From a virus, in the IMG/VR virus record IMGVR_UViG_3300006802_000117, positions 1-55,598 of that record: a stretch of DNA of 55,598 nucleotides; one strand, given 5' to 3'. This document shows, piece after piece, positions 16,825 through 25,285 of the stretch (the first letter of the stretch is position 1; the number at the start of each line of letters is the position of its first letter). The notes under the pieces were generated by a model. That model worked only from the letters and a program-made list of their open reading frames with translations. It was not told the DNA's origin and searched no databases. The translations under genes were made by a program, and so were the position numbers.

Positions 16825-17763
16825 ATGTCTACTGACTTTCTTTGGGTCGAGAAATACCGACCCCGCAAAATAGAAGATACAATTCTTCCTGAATCCTTGA
16901 AGACTACATTCCGGAATATAGTCGACAAGGAAGAACTACCGAACATGCTTTTTACTGGTTCGGCGGGTCTTGGAAAAACAACTGTTGCTCGAGCAATCTG
17001 TGATGAACTTGGTTACGATTATATCGTGGTCAATGGATCAGAAGAAGGTAACATTGACACCTTGAGGGGTAAGATCAAGAGGTTCGCCTCTTCGATCTCC
17101 CTCACTGGTGACTTAAAGGTTGTTATCCTTGACGAAGCGGATTATCTTAATCCTCAATCAACTCAACCTGCTCTTCGTGCATTCATCGAAGAGTTTTCTC
17201 AGAACTGTCGATTTATTCTAACTTGTAACTTCAAGAACAGAATAATTGAACCGCTGCATTCTCGATGTGGTGTTTATGAATTCAATACTACTAAGAAAGA
17301 AATGCAGAGTCTCTGTGCTGATTTCTTTGTGCGATTGATTTACATTCTTGAGTCTGAACAAGTTGAATTTAACAAAGACCTAATCGCTCAGATGATTATG
17401 AAACACGCTCCTGATTGGCGTCGAATCATATCCGAGTGTCAGCGCCACAGTATTGGTGGACAACTTACCACTGAGATTCTTTCTAACTCTATCGATAAGA
17501 ACTTCGATACGCTATTTGAAATTCTTAAGACCAAAGAGTTTAAAAAGATGAGATCCTGGGTCGCTAATAACGTTGACCTAGATATGACTGTGGTTCTTCG
17601 TCATATATTTGACTCGATGTACGAGCGCGTAGAACCTGCTTCAATACCGCAATTGGTATTGATTATGGCAGACTATCAATATAAGAATGCGTTCGTTGCT
17701 GATCATGAACTTAACCTTGTTGCTTGTCTGACTGAGATTATGGCAAACGTGGAGGTTAAATGA
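16825..17763 (+). CDS. 44: Clamp loader large subunit gp44
   Basis: The 312-residue AAA+ ATPase (T4 gp44 is 319) opens and loads gp45 together with gp62. The motifs are in order: WVEKYRPRKIEDTILP (7-22), Walker A TGSAGLGKTT, Walker B VVILDEADYL, and the SRC arginine-finger motif in LHSRCGVYEF. The last codons overlap the epimerase start by 4 bp, so the loader operon is split by that gene before gp62. Confidence 0.96.
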   Translation: MSTDFLWVEKYRPRKIEDTILPESLKTTFRNIVDKEELPNMLFTGSAGLGKTTVARAICDELGYDYIVVNGSEEGNIDTLRGKIKRFASSISLTGDLKVVILDEADYLNPQSTQPALRAFIEEFSQNCRFILTCNFKNRIIEPLHSRCGVYEFNTTKKEMQSLCADFFVRLIYILESEQVEFNKDLIAQMIMKHAPDWRRIISECQRHSIGGQLTTEILSNSIDKNFDTLFEILKTKEFKKMRSWVANNVDLDMTVVLRHIFDSMYERVEPASIPQLVLIMADYQYKNAFVADHELNLVACLTEIMANVEVK

Positions 17764-18494
17764 AAGTTCTATTAACAGGATCGAGTGGTTTTATCGGACG
17801 TAATTTTTTCAAACAGTATATTGGAAAATATGATTTCCTTTGTCTTGATATGAAAGAAGACAATGATGATATACGCAAGCACACTCGGGATCCTTCGATT
17901 GAGGCAGTTGTACATCTTGGAGCATACGCTGGTGTTAGGAGATCTCACGAGATACCTCAGCAGTTTTGGGAAATGAACGTCGACGGATCAAGGAATATTT
18001 TTAATCAGTATAAAGATGTTCCTATAATCTATGCGTCTTCTTCGAGCATTTACGAATGGTGGTTGTCTCCTTACGCTACTACTAAAAAGGTAGTTGAAGA
18101 GATAGCACCTCCTAATTCAATTGGTCTTAGATTTCATACTGTTTATGGGGTTGATTCTCGACCTGATATGCTTTATGATAAGATGCTTAAAAGAAAGGTT
18201 GAGTATATTACCAATCATACACGCGATTGGACGCATGTTGAAGACGTTTGTGAGGCAATAGATATTTGCCTTGATAACATTCCGAAACTCAAATTTCACC
18301 GAGCGATTGACGTTGGTAATGGAGAACCTGTTTCTGTTAAAGAAATGGCAGATAAACTTTGGCCAGGAAACAACTTACCTGTTCGAGAAGTCACTGGCGA
18401 GCGCGAGCATACATGTGCGAACTCTAAAGAACTTTTCAACTTGGGTTGGAATCCAAAGCATCATATGTTGAGGGACGATCATGAATCCGTTTGA
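17760..18494 (+). CDS. NAD-dependent epimerase/dehydratase inserted between gp44 and gp62
   Basis: This 244-residue extended short-chain dehydrogenase has the dinucleotide-binding motif TGSSGFIG (6-13), the acidic strand end CLDM, the ASSSSIYE active-site Ser/Thr strand and the YATTKK (Y-x-x-x-K) catalytic pair near residue 105. Such enzymes remodel nucleotide sugars. It is shorter than typical family members (about 310 residues). It overlaps gp44 by 4 bp and gp62 by 14 bp, so it is expressed with the clamp loader. Sugar supply for DNA or surface modification is an inference. Confidence 0.8.
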   Translation: MKVLLTGSSGFIGRNFFKQYIGKYDFLCLDMKEDNDDIRKHTRDPSIEAVVHLGAYAGVRRSHEIPQQFWEMNVDGSRNIFNQYKDVPIIYASSSSIYEWWLSPYATTKKVVEEIAPPNSIGLRFHTVYGVDSRPDMLYDKMLKRKVEYITNHTRDWTHVEDVCEAIDICLDNIPKLKFHRAIDVGNGEPVSVKEMADKLWPGNNLPVREVTGEREHTCANSKELFNLGWNPKHHMLRDDHESV

Positions 18495-18858
18495 GTTTGT
18501 TAATTCTATTAACTACAGCAAAAAAGATATAATGGATGATGATCTTACCGAGAAGGCATACAACTCATTTTTGATCAATCGTCAGTTATCTTACTTTCAA
18601 GACACTGTTATTGTTGCAAACGAGATGAATCGGTATCATCAGATCGATAATAAGTTGCAATATCATTTTTTACTAAATATTATTCGTAAGCGCAAAAGAT
18701 TCTCTAAATGGATTAAACCTGAGAGAGAAGATGATGTGGAAGCGATTAAAGAGTATTATGGATATAGCAACGAAAAAGCACGCCAGTCTCTTGACCTGCT
18801 TTCACCTGAACAAAAAGAAATAATTAGAAACAAGGTGCAGAAAGGTGGAAGAAGATAA
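18481..18858 (+). CDS. 62: Clamp loader small subunit gp62
   Basis: The 125-residue protein (T4 gp62 is 187) is placed between gp44 and regA as in T4. It lacks ATPase motifs, as expected for the small subunit that completes the gp44/62 pentamer. The segment INYSKKDIMDDDLTEKAYNS with FLINRQLSYF is characteristic of marine gp62 proteins. It overlaps both neighbours. Confidence 0.8.
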   Translation: MNPFEFVNSINYSKKDIMDDDLTEKAYNSFLINRQLSYFQDTVIVANEMNRYHQIDNKLQYHFLLNIIRKRKRFSKWIKPEREDDVEAIKEYYGYSNEKARQSLDLLSPEQKEIIRNKVQKGGRR

Positions 18859-19249
18859 AATTTGGTCACCAGCAGATATGCTTGAGGTGACGTTAAATGA
18901 ACCCGATGATTTTCTAAAGGTCCGAGAAACTTTAACTCGTATTGGCGTCGCGTCAAGAAAAGAAAACAAACTGTTTCAATCCTGTCATATTCTACATAAG
19001 CAGGGTCGTTACTTTATTGTTCACTTCAAAGAGTTGTTCCTGTTAGATGGTAAGAAATCTAACCTAGAAGAGAATGATGTTTTAAGAAGAAACACTATAG
19101 CAACATTGCTGAGCGACTGGGGGTTGATTACTATTAATGACCGCTCTAAAGCAGCAGAGTGTGCACCTCTCAGGCAGATTAAGATTATCTCTCATAAAGA
19201 AAAACACGAGTGGGAACTTTGTCCGAAATATAATATCGGAAATAAGTAA
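18845..19249 (+). CDS. regA: RegA translational repressor
   Basis: The 134-residue protein (T4 RegA is 122) binds the translation start regions of early mRNAs and represses them. Recognisable family parts are LNEPDDFLKVRETLTRIGVAS and FHIVHFKELF-like RYFIVHFKELFLLDGK. Translation starts at GTG 18845 inside gp62. It closes the replication operon; the next gene has its own promoter. Confidence 0.9.
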   Translation: MEEDKIWSPADMLEVTLNEPDDFLKVRETLTRIGVASRKENKLFQSCHILHKQGRYFIVHFKELFLLDGKKSNLEENDVLRRNTIATLLSDWGLITINDRSKAAECAPLRQIKIISHKEKHEWELCPKYNIGNK

Positions 19250-19254
19250 AAAAC

Positions 19255-19283
19255 TTGATTCTAGCAGAAAAATAAGTTATATA
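19255..19283 (+). promoter_or_regulatory. Sigma70-type promoter for hsp20
   Basis: TTGATT (19255-19260), a 17-nt spacer and TATATA (19278-19283) follow the regA stop. The predicted RNA has a 60-nt leader before the hsp20 ATG. Confidence 0.7.
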
Positions 19284-19290
19284 TATTACC

Positions 19291-19348
19291 GTCCTCGCGG
19301 AATGGTCCGGAGGATAGACAACAACCTTGCTTAAAGATAAGGAGGCAA
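19291..19348 (+). promoter_or_regulatory. Structured hsp20 leader that may mask the ribosome site
   Basis: Two elements lie in the leader. TCCTC and GAGGA around 19294-19315 can form a stem with an inner GGA/TCC pair. TTGCTT (19327-19332) can pair with AGGCAA (19343-19348, one G-U), which covers half of the AAGGAGG ribosome site (19339-19345). Small heat-shock genes of bacteria often carry RNA thermometers with weak U-rich stems on the ribosome site; the function here is inferred from the pairing alone. Confidence 0.35.
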
Positions 19349-19350
19349 AT

Positions 19351-19782
19351 ATGGTTACTACACGTACTAAAGTGTTTTCATTTCCACATTCTCGTTTCAT
19401 TGGTTTCGACCATGTCTGGGATGAGATCGAAAGACTAACTGCTGCTGGCGCTAACGAAAAGGGATTTCCCCGTCACAATATTGTTAAGTATAGTGATACG
19501 GAATATGCCATGGAGTTTGCACTCGGTGGTTACAGGAAGAAAGATCTAGAGATCGAAGCAAAACCTGGCGTCTTGGTGATTCGCGGTAATCCTGAAGACG
19601 ATACTCGACAGTATCTTCACAAGGGTATTACAACGAAGAAGTTCGTGGAAACTTTTAGACTTGCTGACCACGTTGTCGTTGATGGAGCTGAATTCGTCAA
19701 CGGACTACTAGTCATTAAATTGAGAGTGGAACTACCCGAAGAACAGCGTCCGAGAAAGATCCAAATTCAATCTCACTCATAA
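19351..19782 (+). CDS. Hsp20-family small heat-shock protein
   Basis: The 143-residue alpha-crystallin protein is a holdase that keeps unfolding proteins soluble. The N-terminus (RTKVFSFPHSRFIGFDHVWDEIE) is IbpA-like, and the crystallin core contains EYAMEFALGGYRKKDLEIEAKPGVLVIRG and the C-terminal GLLVIKLRVELPEEQRP with the ELPEE element. The start at 19351 is fixed by AAGGAGG. Hsp20 is a recognised core gene of marine T4-type phages, probably assisting virion assembly. Confidence 0.92.
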   Translation: MVTTRTKVFSFPHSRFIGFDHVWDEIERLTAAGANEKGFPRHNIVKYSDTEYAMEFALGGYRKKDLEIEAKPGVLVIRGNPEDDTRQYLHKGITTKKFVETFRLADHVVVDGAEFVNGLLVIKLRVELPEEQRPRKIQIQSHS

Positions 19783-19792
19783 GGACGTAAAA

Positions 19793-19891
19793 ATGAAAGT
19801 TTTATATAACGAGACTGCTCAAGCAGTATACACAATTGCCATCACATTATTAGTTGCCCCTGCAATGATTGCATTGGTGGTGTTATCATGA
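19793..19891 (+). CDS. Tiny membrane peptide (32 aa)
   Basis: ATG at 19793 follows a GGACG site 10 nt after hsp20. The peptide MKVLYNETAQ is followed by a single hydrophobic helix to the C-terminus, long enough to cross the membrane. Its TGA overlaps the next ATG in ATGA. The function is unknown. Confidence 0.5.
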   Translation: MKVLYNETAQAVYTIAITLLVAPAMIALVVLS

Positions 19892-20013
19892 TTATTAAAA
19901 TCAGAAACTACATGTTAGCAGCAATTGTTATTGGTGGTTGTATCCTTGGGTTTGCGGGTCCAATCATGTACCCCGAACTTATGGTGAATGCTACCTACAT
20001 GCCGATGATCTAA
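19888..20013 (+). CDS. Tiny membrane peptide (41 aa)
   Basis: The ORF starts in the ATGA overlap with the previous peptide. Residues 8-26 form a hydrophobic, Gly-containing segment, followed by a short tail with PELMVNATYMPMI. The tight coupling to its neighbour supports real translation. The function is unknown. Confidence 0.5.
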   Translation: MIIKIRNYMLAAIVIGGCILGFAGPIMYPELMVNATYMPMI

Positions 20014-20023
20014 GGAGAATATT

Positions 20024-20170
20024 ATGCAAATGTGTTTAGTGTTAGCGGCAGTATTCTTTATTGCATCCTCTGGTGAACGTGCTGAGTTAAAAAGAACTTG
20101 CGAAAGAGAAGTCGCAGCAAAAGTCTTTGAAACAAAGCGTGAATGTTATCAGTGGTATAAAGAAGATTAA
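20024..20170 (+). CDS. Small protein with signal-like N-terminus and two Cys (48 aa)
   Basis: AAGGAG precedes the ATG at 20024. A short hydrophobic start (MCLVLAAVFFIASS) is followed by a charged helix containing two cysteines (TCERE, RECYQW). It could be an inner-membrane-anchored or exported small protein. It is the third of three consecutive membrane-type small genes after hsp20. The function is unknown. Confidence 0.5.
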   Translation: MQMCLVLAAVFFIASSGERAELKRTCEREVAAKVFETKRECYQWYKED

Positions 20171-20225
20171 AAAAGTCCGTAGCGTACTTAGAGATAAAGG
20201 ATTCTCGAAACGCTACTAGAGGTTT

Positions 20226-20253
20226 TGTGGTGTTCCTCCTCAAAAACACCACA
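20226..20253 (+). promoter_or_regulatory. Perfect 9-bp hairpin before the 20272 gene
   Basis: TGTGGTGTT (20226-20234) and AACACCACA (20245-20253) form a perfect stem with a 10-nt loop. No T-run follows, so it is not a classical terminator. It ends 19 nt before the ATG, and the AAGGA ribosome site lies just after it, so a role in mRNA stability or translation is possible. The rest of 20171-20271 holds nothing else visible. Confidence 0.45.
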
Positions 20254-20271
20254 CCATTTAAGGATTATATT

Positions 20272-20946
20272 ATGCACCACGCTTTAATGATAACGGATTT
20301 AAATAATCCGATTTCAAATGAGTATAGAAACCACGCAATCTCTTCTTTTAATTCTGTTAAAGATATTATTGATATAGAACCTTACCAATGTTACACTCCA
20401 AAAAATCCATCTAAACAAATACGATTTAATCCAAGCAAAAAAAGATCTCCGACTGAAATCGCAATTCTTGAAACATATTACTCGTTATTTAAAAAAATTG
20501 CGAACGGTGAAAAATTTATTATTATGGAACACGATGCTTACCTTAGAGGAGATCGTGAAGAAATCTTTCGTAATCTTTTATCTGAGATAGATTCTTTTGA
20601 TGTTTGGAACGTCGGTATTGCTGTTGAATGTCATACATTGAAACAAGAATATGCACAACAGTTCTGTGATAATTTAGAGGATGATTTTGGTGGATCCTTC
20701 AAAGGTCCAATGTCTTTGATGAGAAAGTTAAATAATCTACAGTCTGTAGTTTATGTTAAAGATGGACAAACAGGAGAACTTTGTAAAGCGAAAAATACGA
20801 ACGATGCTGCTAAAGGCGTTGGAGAGAGTATCCTCGCTCCTGTTACGCAGTGTTACATACCAAAACTTGGCTTGACTAACACGGGAAGATCACATAATGA
20901 ATATACTATTCAAACGCAACCACAGATGATTTTTCTTGACATCTGA
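20272..20946 (+). CDS. Putative glycosyltransferase-like protein upstream of gp43
   Basis: The 224-residue product starts at 20272 after an AAGGA site. The middle section (SPTEIAILETYYSLFKKIA, then KFIIMEHDAYL, residues about 62-95) recalls family 25 glycosyltransferases, in which a helix of this type precedes an acidic E-x-D metal motif; here it reads EHD. No confident assignment can be made by eye. A cell-surface or DNA glycosylation role is possible. The gp43 promoter lies in its last codons. Confidence 0.4.
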   Translation: MHHALMITDLNNPISNEYRNHAISSFNSVKDIIDIEPYQCYTPKNPSKQIRFNPSKKRSPTEIAILETYYSLFKKIANGEKFIIMEHDAYLRGDREEIFRNLLSEIDSFDVWNVGIAVECHTLKQEYAQQFCDNLEDDFGGSFKGPMSLMRKLNNLQSVVYVKDGQTGELCKAKNTNDAAKGVGESILAPVTQCYIPKLGLTNTGRSHNEYTIQTQPQMIFLDI

Positions 20947-20964
20947 TTCAAAGAAGGATAGAAT
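20936..20964 (+). promoter_or_regulatory. Sigma70-type promoter of gp43, leaderless geometry
   Basis: TTGACA (consensus, 20936-20941), a 17-nt spacer and TAGAAT (20959-20964) precede gp43. The ATG at 20971 is exactly 7 nt after the -10, where the transcript itself should begin. No Shine-Dalgarno fits in the 6-nt gap (ACTTGT). Confidence 0.75.
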
Positions 20965-20970
20965 ACTTGT

Positions 20971-23400
20971 ATGAAATTCTATACTAATGTATCAAAAGTC
21001 GGCAACAACATCCTCTATCGAGGATACAAAGACGGTCAACGTCATTCAGAGAAAATAAAATTTAAACCGACCCTTTTCGTTGAGTCCCCAAACGCCACTG
21101 GTGAATACAAAACCCTGTACGGCAAACCTGTTGCTCCTATGCAGTTTGACGATTTAAACGAGGCGAGGGATTTCTACGAAAGATACAAAAACGTTCAAAA
21201 CTTCGAGATACACGGAATGAGTAATTTTGTGTATCAGTATCTCGCGCACGCATACCCGAACGAAGTTAAGTTTGACCGCGACCGAATCAACGTCACCACA
21301 ATAGACATTGAGGTTGCTTCAGACGAAGGGTTCCCAGAACCAGCACAGGCAAACCACCAAGTTATCTCAATTACTTGCAAGAATAATATCGACAACGTCT
21401 ATTATGTTTGGGGATTATATCACTATGATGAAACCCTGAGCGAAAAAAATATTAATTATTTCCTTTGTGAAAACGAAGCAAACTTACTTCGTTCTTTCCT
21501 TGGTTGGTGGTCCAGCGCAGTCAATTACCCTGACGTTGTAACTGGTTGGAACACCAAGATGTTTGATATACCTTATCTCGTTAATAGAATTGAGCATGTC
21601 CTCGGAAACAATGAATACAAAAGACTCTCCCCATGGGGTTTGGTCAAAGAACGTAAGTTCCATACGCGCATGGGTCAGGAAGCATTCACCTACGAACTCG
21701 AAGGTATCTCTAGTCTCGATTATTATGATCTGTTTCAAAAGTTTGGCGTCCTAACCTACGGACAACAGGAATCATTTAAACTTGATCATATTGCCCACGT
21801 TGTCCTCGGCGAGAAGAAACTATCCTATGAAGAGTACGGTTCGCTACACTCTCTTTACCGTCATGACTTTCAAAAGTTTATTGACTACAATATCAAAGAC
21901 GTTGAACTTGTCGACCGTCTCGAAGAAAAGATGGCATTGATCACGCTCGCTATGACTATGGCGTACAAAGCGAAATGTAATTATAATGATGCATTCGGCA
22001 CGACTGGTATATGGGACTCTGTTATATACAACGAACTGATTCCACTCAAGATCATCGTTCCCCCAAAGGTTGACAAGTTCAAGTCATCAATCGTTGGTGG
22101 GTTCGTTAAAGATCCAAAGATTGGAATGCATGAATGGGTTTGTTCCTTTGATTTAAATTCTCTCTATCCCAATATCATTGTACAATATAATATGTCGCCC
22201 GAGACTATTAGTGAAGACGGTATTTGCGAGGCAGCAAACGGGACTCGATATCGTAATGATGTTGAAGGTATCATTCCCCGAGTAATTAAGAAGTTCTATG
22301 CTGACCGCGTTGAAGCGAAAGATAAAATGCTCGAGGCGAAGAGAAAATATCAAGAGGCACCGACTAAAAAACTAGAGAATGAAATCACGATCTACGATAA
22401 CCAGCAGATGGCAGTTAAGATCTTGATGAACTCTCTCTATGGTGCGCTCGCGAATAAGTATTTTCGTTACTTCGATTTACGTATTGCTGAGGCAGTTACG
22501 ACCTCTGGTCAACGAGCGATCCTCTGCGCCGAGAAGGCAGTTAATGATGAGATGCAAGAAATACTTGGCACTAAAGAAGATTATGTCCTGGCGATTGACA
22601 CTGACTCAGTTTACATTAACATGGCACCTCTTGTAACTGAACATAAACCAGCGAACCCAGTTAAGTTTCTTGATAAAGTCTGTGAACATTTTGAGAAGAA
22701 GATTGCCAAGGCATATGAGAAACAAGCAAAGGAAACAAAGGCATACGAAAACCGTATGATCATGAAGCGGGAAGCGATTGCCGACCGAGGCATCTGGACT
22801 GCTAAGAAGCGATATATACTACAGGTACACAATAACGAGGGTGTACAATATACTGAACCTAAGATGAAGGTCATGGGTATTGAGGCGATTAAATCCAGCA
22901 CGCCCCAGATCTGCCGTGATAAGTTTCAGGAAATCTTTAAGGTGTTGTTGAATGGGTCTGAGTCTGAGACCCAGAAGTTTATCCGAGAGTTCAAGAAAGA
23001 GTTTTGTTCGACTCGTCCTGAGGAGGTTGCCTTTCCAAGAACTGCTAAAGAGATATCTAAGTTTCGTGATAAGAATACGATCTATGGTAAGGGCACTCCA
23101 ATTCATGTGCGCGGGTCGCTTCTTTATAATCATTACATTAAGGAGAATAAATTACAAAACAAGTATGAATTAATTAAGAACGGTGAGAAGATCAAGTTTG
23201 TTTACCTCAGGACACCAAATTTTATCAAAGAAAATATCATCGCATTTCCGAACGAATTTCCAACTGAGTTGAAACTGCATAAATACGTGGACTATGAGAA
23301 AATGTTTGACAAAACATTCCTTGAACCGTTACGTCCTCTCCTCGACGCTATCGGGTGGCAGGACGAACCTAAAGCGTCCCTTGAAGATTTCTTTGGATAA
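20971..23400 (+). CDS. 43: DNA polymerase gp43 (family B)
   Basis: The 809-residue replicative polymerase is about 90 residues shorter than T4 gp43 (898). Exonuclease motifs are TTIDIEVAS (Exo I), [15 protein letters not shown] (Exo II) and Y-N-I-K-D-V-E-L (Exo III). Polymerase motifs are [10 protein letters not shown] (A), [20 protein letters not shown] (B) and [10 protein letters not shown] (C). The C-terminus ASLEDFFG (802-809) corresponds to the clamp-docking tail of T4/RB69 polymerase. Its stop overlaps the next promoter cassette. Confidence 0.97.
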   Translation: MKFYTNVSKVGNNILYRGYKDGQRHSEKIKFKPTLFVESPNATGEYKTLYGKPVAPMQFDDLNEARDFYERYKNVQNFEIHGMSNFVYQYLAHAYPNEVKFDRDRINVTTIDIEVASDEGFPEPAQANHQVISITCKNNIDNVYYVWGLYHYDETLSEKNINYFLCENEANLLRSFLGWWSSAVNYPDVVTGWNTKMFDIPYLVNRIEHVLGNNEYKRLSPWGLVKERKFHTRMGQEAFTYELEGISSLDYYDLFQKFGVLTYGQQESFKLDHIAHVVLGEKKLSYEEYGSLHSLYRHDFQKFIDYNIKDVELVDRLEEKMALITLAMTMAYKAKCNYNDAFGTTGIWDSVIYNELIPLKIIVPPKVDKFKSSIVGGFVKDPKIGMHEWVCSFDLNSLYPNIIVQYNMSPETISEDGICEAANGTRYRNDVEGIIPRVIKKFYADRVEAKDKMLEAKRKYQEAPTKKLENEITIYDNQQMAVKILMNSLYGALANKYFRYFDLRIAEAVTTSGQRAILCAEKAVNDEMQEILGTKEDYVLAIDTDSVYINMAPLVTEHKPANPVKFLDKVCEHFEKKIAKAYEKQAKETKAYENRMIMKREAIADRGIWTAKKRYILQVHNNEGVQYTEPKMKVMGIEAIKSSTPQICRDKFQEIFKVLLNGSESETQKFIREFKKEFCSTRPEEVAFPRTAKEISKFRDKNTIYGKGTPIHVRGSLLYNHYIKENKLQNKYELIKNGEKIKFVYLRTPNFIKENIIAFPNEFPTELKLHKYVDYEKMFDKTFLEPLRPLLDAIGWQDEPKASLEDFFG

Positions 23401-23444
23401 TCAATGACTTATCGCTTTACATTTGTGACAGAATATGGCATAAT
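23399..23444 (+). promoter_or_regulatory. Repeated early promoter cassette (copy 1), leaderless geometry
   Basis: AATCAATGACTTATCGC is followed by TTTACA (23416-23421), a 17-nt spacer and CATAAT (23439-23444). It shares the upstream block and the CATAAT -10 with the copies at 37849, 38101, 43625, 43914 and 44405. The ATG at 23451 is exactly 7 nt after the -10, with no ribosome site. Confidence 0.8.
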
Positions 23445-23450
23445 TGTTTC

Positions 23451-24380
23451 ATGTATTCTCTAACGATATTCAAAAACACGTTTGATAATAAAACGCATCG
23501 CGGAATGGCATTTGAATCCTGGGAAGGGTTCGAATCGCTTTTGTGTAACTTATCTAAAAAGGAAGGTCAGAAAGGTGGAAACAATTCTTCTCCTCTTATT
23601 AGTCCTGCTTGTTATTTTTCCGGCACTACGCGTTCTAATAAAAATGTTGATTATTGGGGCGCTTGGGCTGCTATTGATGTTGATGATTATGGCGACGTTT
23701 GGCACGACATAACTGATCTTCAGGATATATGTGGCGAATATGAATTTGTTTGTTATTCTACAGCATCATCTACGCCGATACAACCTAAGTTTCGATTGGT
23801 TTTTCCCTTAACAAGAACAGTCCCAGCGAAAGAGATACCGCATTTTTGGTTTGGTATAACGAAAGAAACCAAAGAGATTGGAGATAAGCAAACAAAAGAT
23901 CTATCAAGAATGTATTATGTTCCTGCGCAGTATCCAGATGCATTTAACTTTTACTTTCATAATGAAGGCAAGTTTATGGATCCCGCAGATATTATGAACA
24001 AGTGGGAATATACTGCACCAAGCAGCGGTAAAGGTTTCCTAGATAGATTACCCGAAGCAATTAGAGAAGAGGTTGTTAAGTATAGAAAAGAGCAAATGAC
24101 TAATACATCAGTCAATTGGTCTTCTTATCGAGACTGCCCTTTCTTCCCAAAAAAACTAGGGCAAGAATATATTGCTTTGAGTGGAACAGGATGGTATCAT
24201 AAGATGTATCAGATTATGGTTGCCATTGCGGGAAACGCAGTTAAGTCTGAGTATCCCATAACAGCAAAACAGATCGCTGAACTCTGTAAAGAATTCGATC
24301 GCGATACTGGTAACTGGTACGAGAATCGTCCCTTTGAACTTGAAGCGGATAGTGCACTAGAATATGTGTATAGAAACTAG
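23451..24380 (+). CDS. Putative primase-like (AEP/prim-pol-type) protein
   Basis: The 309-residue protein has a pattern seen in prim-pol domains of mobile-element replication proteins: AAIDVDD with D76-x-D78 (metal ligands), then CYSTASSTPIQPKFRLVFPL (residues 101-120), then DLSRMYYVPAQYP (150-162). The usual His of the s-x-H motif is not obvious, which weakens the catalytic claim. The C-terminal 100 residues are helical. It lies between gp43 and UvsX/gp41, and no DnaG-type gp61 is seen in this window. A replication role is likely; primase is inference. The tail SALEYVYRN weakly resembles a clamp-binding tail. Confidence 0.5.
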   Translation: MYSLTIFKNTFDNKTHRGMAFESWEGFESLLCNLSKKEGQKGGNNSSPLISPACYFSGTTRSNKNVDYWGAWAAIDVDDYGDVWHDITDLQDICGEYEFVCYSTASSTPIQPKFRLVFPLTRTVPAKEIPHFWFGITKETKEIGDKQTKDLSRMYYVPAQYPDAFNFYFHNEGKFMDPADIMNKWEYTAPSSGKGFLDRLPEAIREEVVKYRKEQMTNTSVNWSSYRDCPFFPKKLGQEYIALSGTGWYHKMYQIMVAIAGNAVKSEYPITAKQIAELCKEFDRDTGNWYENRPFELEADSALEYVYRN

Positions 24381-24391
24381 AGGAAAAAATT

Positions 24392-25282
24392 ATGAGTGAA
24401 GTAATTGATCTGAAAGCAGAGATGCTTGAAGAAGAGCAAGAAAAAAAATTACAACAGCAATCAAATGCTAAATTAAAAGTTTCTGTCCTTGGAGATAACT
24501 CCCTAGCAGTTGGAATAAAAACGTTGTTTTCTGGAAATAAAACTGAAGTTGTTTTGTTTGATGACATTGATGCGTCAGTTTCATGGGGACCAAACTTGAC
24601 GTTCGTTTGTTATTCAACTGAACTTCTTTCAAACGACACAATTGACGATAGTGAAATTATAACTGCTATTCAAAAAACAATTAAGCAAACTGGTGGAGGC
24701 ATTTGTTTAAAAACAGCTGTTTCTCCTGAAACCATTGGAAGAATTCAATCTTCTATTGATACTGAATCTTTCGAAAAAAGATTTGCTTATAATCCAGAAA
24801 TCTATGACGCAGAAGATATAGAATCGATAATTAATCCATCATTAATTATTGTTGGTGGTTATCCTCCTTCTGCTAGTGCTTTGATTGATGTGTATAGAAA
24901 TTATAGTAATCTAATAATTGATTCTTCTTCAATTGAGATGTGTAATCCATATGAAGCAGCGTTTGCTAAACTAGCGATTAGTGGTTTTCTTGCTGTTAAA
25001 CAGACATTTTTTAATCAACTCTACGAAGCAGCAATTGAAATTGATAACCTAAATTTCAATGCGGTTAGAAGAATATTTTCTGCTCGAGATTTGGTAAAAG
25101 AAAAAACGACTACTATTCCAACATTTATTCGAGTTAAAGATCAAAACAACTTGAACATTAAAATGGCAAAAAGTCATAAGGGAGAGTACTTAAATCGTGA
25201 CGTGAAAATTTTCTCAGCGATGAGCGATAAAATTCCACTAATTGATGAATGCGTTAATTACAAAAATCTTAAAGAGGATTAA
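24392..25282 (+). CDS. Nucleotide-sugar dehydrogenase-like protein lacking the catalytic C-terminal domain
   Basis: The 296-residue protein resembles UDP-sugar dehydrogenases: a Rossmann start (LKVSVLGDNSLAVGIKTLF), the CLKTAVSPETIGRI strand typical of the NAD domain end, and the central-helix segment EAAFAKLAISGFLAVKQTFFNQLYE. The family Cys nucleophile motif and the UDP-binding domain are not present, and the protein is about 100 residues short. A 35-residue charged N-terminal extension is added. It may be a binding or structural derivative. It sits between gp43 and UvsX. Confidence 0.55.
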   Translation: MSEVIDLKAEMLEEEQEKKLQQQSNAKLKVSVLGDNSLAVGIKTLFSGNKTEVVLFDDIDASVSWGPNLTFVCYSTELLSNDTIDDSEIITAIQKTIKQTGGGICLKTAVSPETIGRIQSSIDTESFEKRFAYNPEIYDAEDIESIINPSLIIVGGYPPSASALIDVYRNYSNLIIDSSSIEMCNPYEAAFAKLAISGFLAVKQTFFNQLYEAAIEIDNLNFNAVRRIFSARDLVKEKTTTIPTFIRVKDQNNLNIKMAKSHKGEYLNRDVKIFSAMSDKIPLIDECVNYKNLKED

Positions 25283-25285
25283 TCT

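Noticed and set aside
20226-20253. Hairpin as a Rho-independent terminator
   Set aside because: The stem is perfect but no T-run follows, so it is listed only as a leader structure.
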